Shown: in pieces, positions 13,176 to 14,628 of the stretch
How positions within the stretch are numbered: the stretch's first letter is position 1
Layout of the letters: each line of letters opens with the position of its first letter
DNA from: Azospirillum sp. 51_20
GTDB taxonomy: Bacteria > Pseudomonadota > Alphaproteobacteria > RF32 > CAG-239
Reading direction: 5' to 3'
DNA: 14,628 nucleotides
Assembly (NCBI GenBank): GCA_001917175.1
Contig: MNTV01000001.1
Coordinates: forward strand, 1-14,628
Notes under the pieces: model-generated
Database searches by the model: none
What the model was told of the DNA's origin: nothing
What the model saw: the letters and a program-made list of their open reading frames with translations, nothing else
Program-made: the position numbers and the translations under genes

Positions 13176-14465
13176 ATGAAAAGACTTATGACTCTGACCG
13201 CCTTTGCCGCGGTTCTTGCCTGTTCGGAAGCCGACGCGTCCGGATTTTTCCTCAAAGAACAGTCCGCTTCCGCTCAGGGCAACGCTTTTGCCGGCGCCAC
13301 CGCCGGCGCGGAAGACATTTCCTACTCTTTCTACAACCCCGCCGTCCTCGCCAGGCATCCGGGTACGCATGTCTACGCGGGCGGCACCTGGATTTCGCCG
13401 CGGTCGACGGCCAAAAACGCTTTTAACGAATACGGCGACGAAAGCGGCTACGTCGACAACATCGTCCACGCTGCCATGTCGCCGCATTTTTACCTGTCGC
13501 GGCAGATCAGCGACAAAGTGACGGCGGGCATTTCGCTTAACGTGCCTTACGGCATGATTACCAAATACGACAGCCGCTGGGCCGGCAGGTTTCACGGCAC
13601 CGTTTCCAAAGTGACGACGGCCACGGTTACGCCGATGGTCGCCTATAAGGCAAGTGACAAACTGGCTCTCGGCGCCGGCATGCAGATCCAGTACATCAAG
13701 GCCATTCTCCGCAACGGCGTCCGTCAGGCAACGCCGCTCGGCACGGTGGAAGACAACGCCAGCCTGAAAGGCGACACGCTTGACGTCGGCTATCAGCTGG
13801 GCGCGCTGTACGAATTTACGCCCGAAACCCGGGTAGGCCTCGGTTACCGCAGCCAGATCCGCCACAAATTGCAAGGCGACGTTTCCTTTGACGGCGCAAT
13901 GGGACCCGGCGGTCTGCTTTCGCAGCTCGGCGCGCTCGGACCGAACGGTCTCAATCAGGACATTTCCGCCCGTCTGACCACTCCGGCCAGCTTTACCGCC
14001 GGCGTTTATCATCAGCTGAACGACCGCTGGGCGGTAATGGCTGAATACAGCCGGGTTTTCTGGTCCAAATTCAAAAACCTCAACATCGTCGGCGAAAACA
14101 CGCCCAACCTGAGTTTCACCGAAGAAAACTGGAAAGACACCGACTTTTATGCCGTCGGCGCCAGTTATCAGCTTGACGACCAATGGAAACTGCGCCTCGG
14201 CCTGGCGCTTGACAAAAGCGCCGTCGGCGACGAATACCGCACGCCGCGGATTCCCGACGCCGACCGTATCTGGTATTCTGCCGGTCTGGAATATCAGTAT
14301 AACGAAAAACTGACTTTTAACCTCGGCTATACCTATATTCACGCCGACAAGAGCAAAGTCAGCCTGCGCGGCGACCATATCGGCGACGCCTCACGCGGCG
14401 CCCTCAACGTGGATTACTCCAACCGCATCAACATCTTCGCCTTTTCGCTTAACTATAATTTCTAG
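13176..14465 (+). CDS. fadL: FadL/OmpP1/TodX family outer-membrane transporter
   Basis: A 429-residue outer-membrane protein of the FadL family, which lets long-chain fatty acids or other hydrophobic compounds cross the outer membrane by lateral diffusion. The signal peptide ends at ADA|SGF (residue 21). The mature N-terminus has the hatch pattern SGFFLKEQSASAQG and the family NPA motif (54-56). Beta strands continue to a C-terminal SLNYNF ending in Phe, the barrel assembly signal. Length fits the family (about 420-450). The ATG at 13176 has no Shine-Dalgarno; a second ATG four codons on would still leave a signal peptide. Divergent from aas, so uptake and activation of exogenous fatty acids may be co-regulated. 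Aromatic hydrocarbon transport cannot be excluded. Confidence 0.92.
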   Translation: MKRLMTLTAFAAVLACSEADASGFFLKEQSASAQGNAFAGATAGAEDISYSFYNPAVLARHPGTHVYAGGTWISPRSTAKNAFNEYGDESGYVDNIVHAAMSPHFYLSRQISDKVTAGISLNVPYGMITKYDSRWAGRFHGTVSKVTTATVTPMVAYKASDKLALGAGMQIQYIKAILRNGVRQATPLGTVEDNASLKGDTLDVGYQLGALYEFTPETRVGLGYRSQIRHKLQGDVSFDGAMGPGGLLSQLGALGPNGLNQDISARLTTPASFTAGVYHQLNDRWAVMAEYSRVFWSKFKNLNIVGENTPNLSFTEENWKDTDFYAVGASYQLDDQWKLRLGLALDKSAVGDEYRTPRIPDADRIWYSAGLEYQYNEKLTFNLGYTYIHADKSKVSLRGDHIGDASRGALNVDYSNRINIFAFSLNYNF

Positions 14466-14485
14466 CCGAAAAGCGCATATGCAAA

Positions 14486-14530
14486 GCTCTCTAAGAAGGA
14501 GAGCCGCCGCTTTTGGATAAATCCCAAAGC
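14486..14530 (+). repeat. Two tandem hairpins after fadL
   Basis: GCTCTC (14486-14491) pairs with GAGAGC (14499-14504), and four bases later GCTTTTGGAT (14509-14518) pairs with ATCCCAAAGC (14521-14530) with one mismatch. The fadL terminator follows one base later. They may protect the mRNA 3' end or form a 3'-derived small RNA. Confidence 0.45.
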
Positions 14531-14531
14531 C

Positions 14532-14567
14532 AAACTGCCGTTTCCTTTGAAGGAAACGGCAGTTTTT
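14532..14567 (+). terminator. Rho-independent terminator of fadL
   Basis: AAACTGCCGTTTCCTT (14532-14547) is the exact reverse complement of 14550-14565, a very stable stem with a T run (14563-14567). On the opposite strand it could also stop the convergent gene at the right edge, though its T run there is short. Confidence 0.92.
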
Positions 14568-14586
14568 AATCATCCGGCATTTTCGT

Positions 14587-14628
14587 CTATCTGACGAAGA
14601 CGAACCAGCCGTTATAAATGCCTTCCAC
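14587..14628 (-). CDS. C-terminal end of an unidentified gene (partial)
   Basis: The minus-strand frame entering from the right edge reads VEGIYNGWFVFVR and stops at a TAG (14589-14587), 20 bases before the shared hairpin terminator. The short sequence looks like a protein C-terminus and its position just outside a terminator is right for a convergent gene, but 13 residues are too few to name it and the frame could be accidental. Confidence 0.4.
   Translation of the reverse strand: MEGIYNGWFVFVR

Noticed and set aside
13053..14378. Long frame (441 codons) antisense to fadL
   Set aside because: fadL is strongly supported by signal peptide, NPA motif and terminal Phe; the antisense product has no family features.

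Overview
The window looks like a chromosome segment of an alphaproteobacterium with moderate GC, probably uncultured and possibly host-associated. The main taxonomic clues are a maf-rng-yacG cluster of the kind typical of alphaproteobacteria, a DksA whose zinc-finger cysteines are reduced to one, and several Gram-negative envelope proteins: an OmpA-family lipoprotein, FadL, a small beta-barrel protein and a type IV pilin. This assignment is inferred from gene content and family features, not from a database search.

Layout. Positions 1-2116 hold the 3' end of a large cysteine-rich protein, probably exported, with a beta-solenoid-like middle. A gene-free leader full of inverted repeats (2117-2449) precedes a lipoprotein whose export signal and lack of a Shine-Dalgarno resemble Bacteroidota lipoproteins; a strong terminator ends it. 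On the minus strand lies a tight operon, dksA-maf-rng-yacG (6317 down to 3918): a stringent-response transcription factor, a nucleotide pyrophosphatase, an RNase E/G-type endonuclease and a gyrase inhibitor. A lone type IV prepilin (minus) is divergent from a small outer-membrane barrel gene (plus). A small secreted Ala/Gly/Thr-rich protein, a gene-free stretch of about 570 bases with a 97-base imperfect palindrome, and a YiaD-like OmpA lipoprotein follow on the minus strand.

Next come three small minus-strand genes of unknown function (9466-10582), in two transcription units driven by two near-consensus and very similar promoters. The last part is a divergent pair for fatty acid handling: aas (minus, 720 aa acyl-ACP synthetase/lysophospholipid acyltransferase) and a fadL-family outer-membrane transporter (plus). 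They share a 333-base intergenic region with a palindrome at an activator-like position. Three tandem hairpins follow fadL, then the last 13 codons of an unidentified minus-strand gene.

Most speculative but worth testing: the word AAAATGCCG/CGGCATTTT occurs about seven times, twice as inverted pairs, one of them a terminator, as DNA-uptake signals do in naturally competent bacteria; and the leader before the lipoprotein has mutually exclusive pairings of the kind seen in attenuators. I found no CRISPR array, insertion sequence, tRNA or rRNA.
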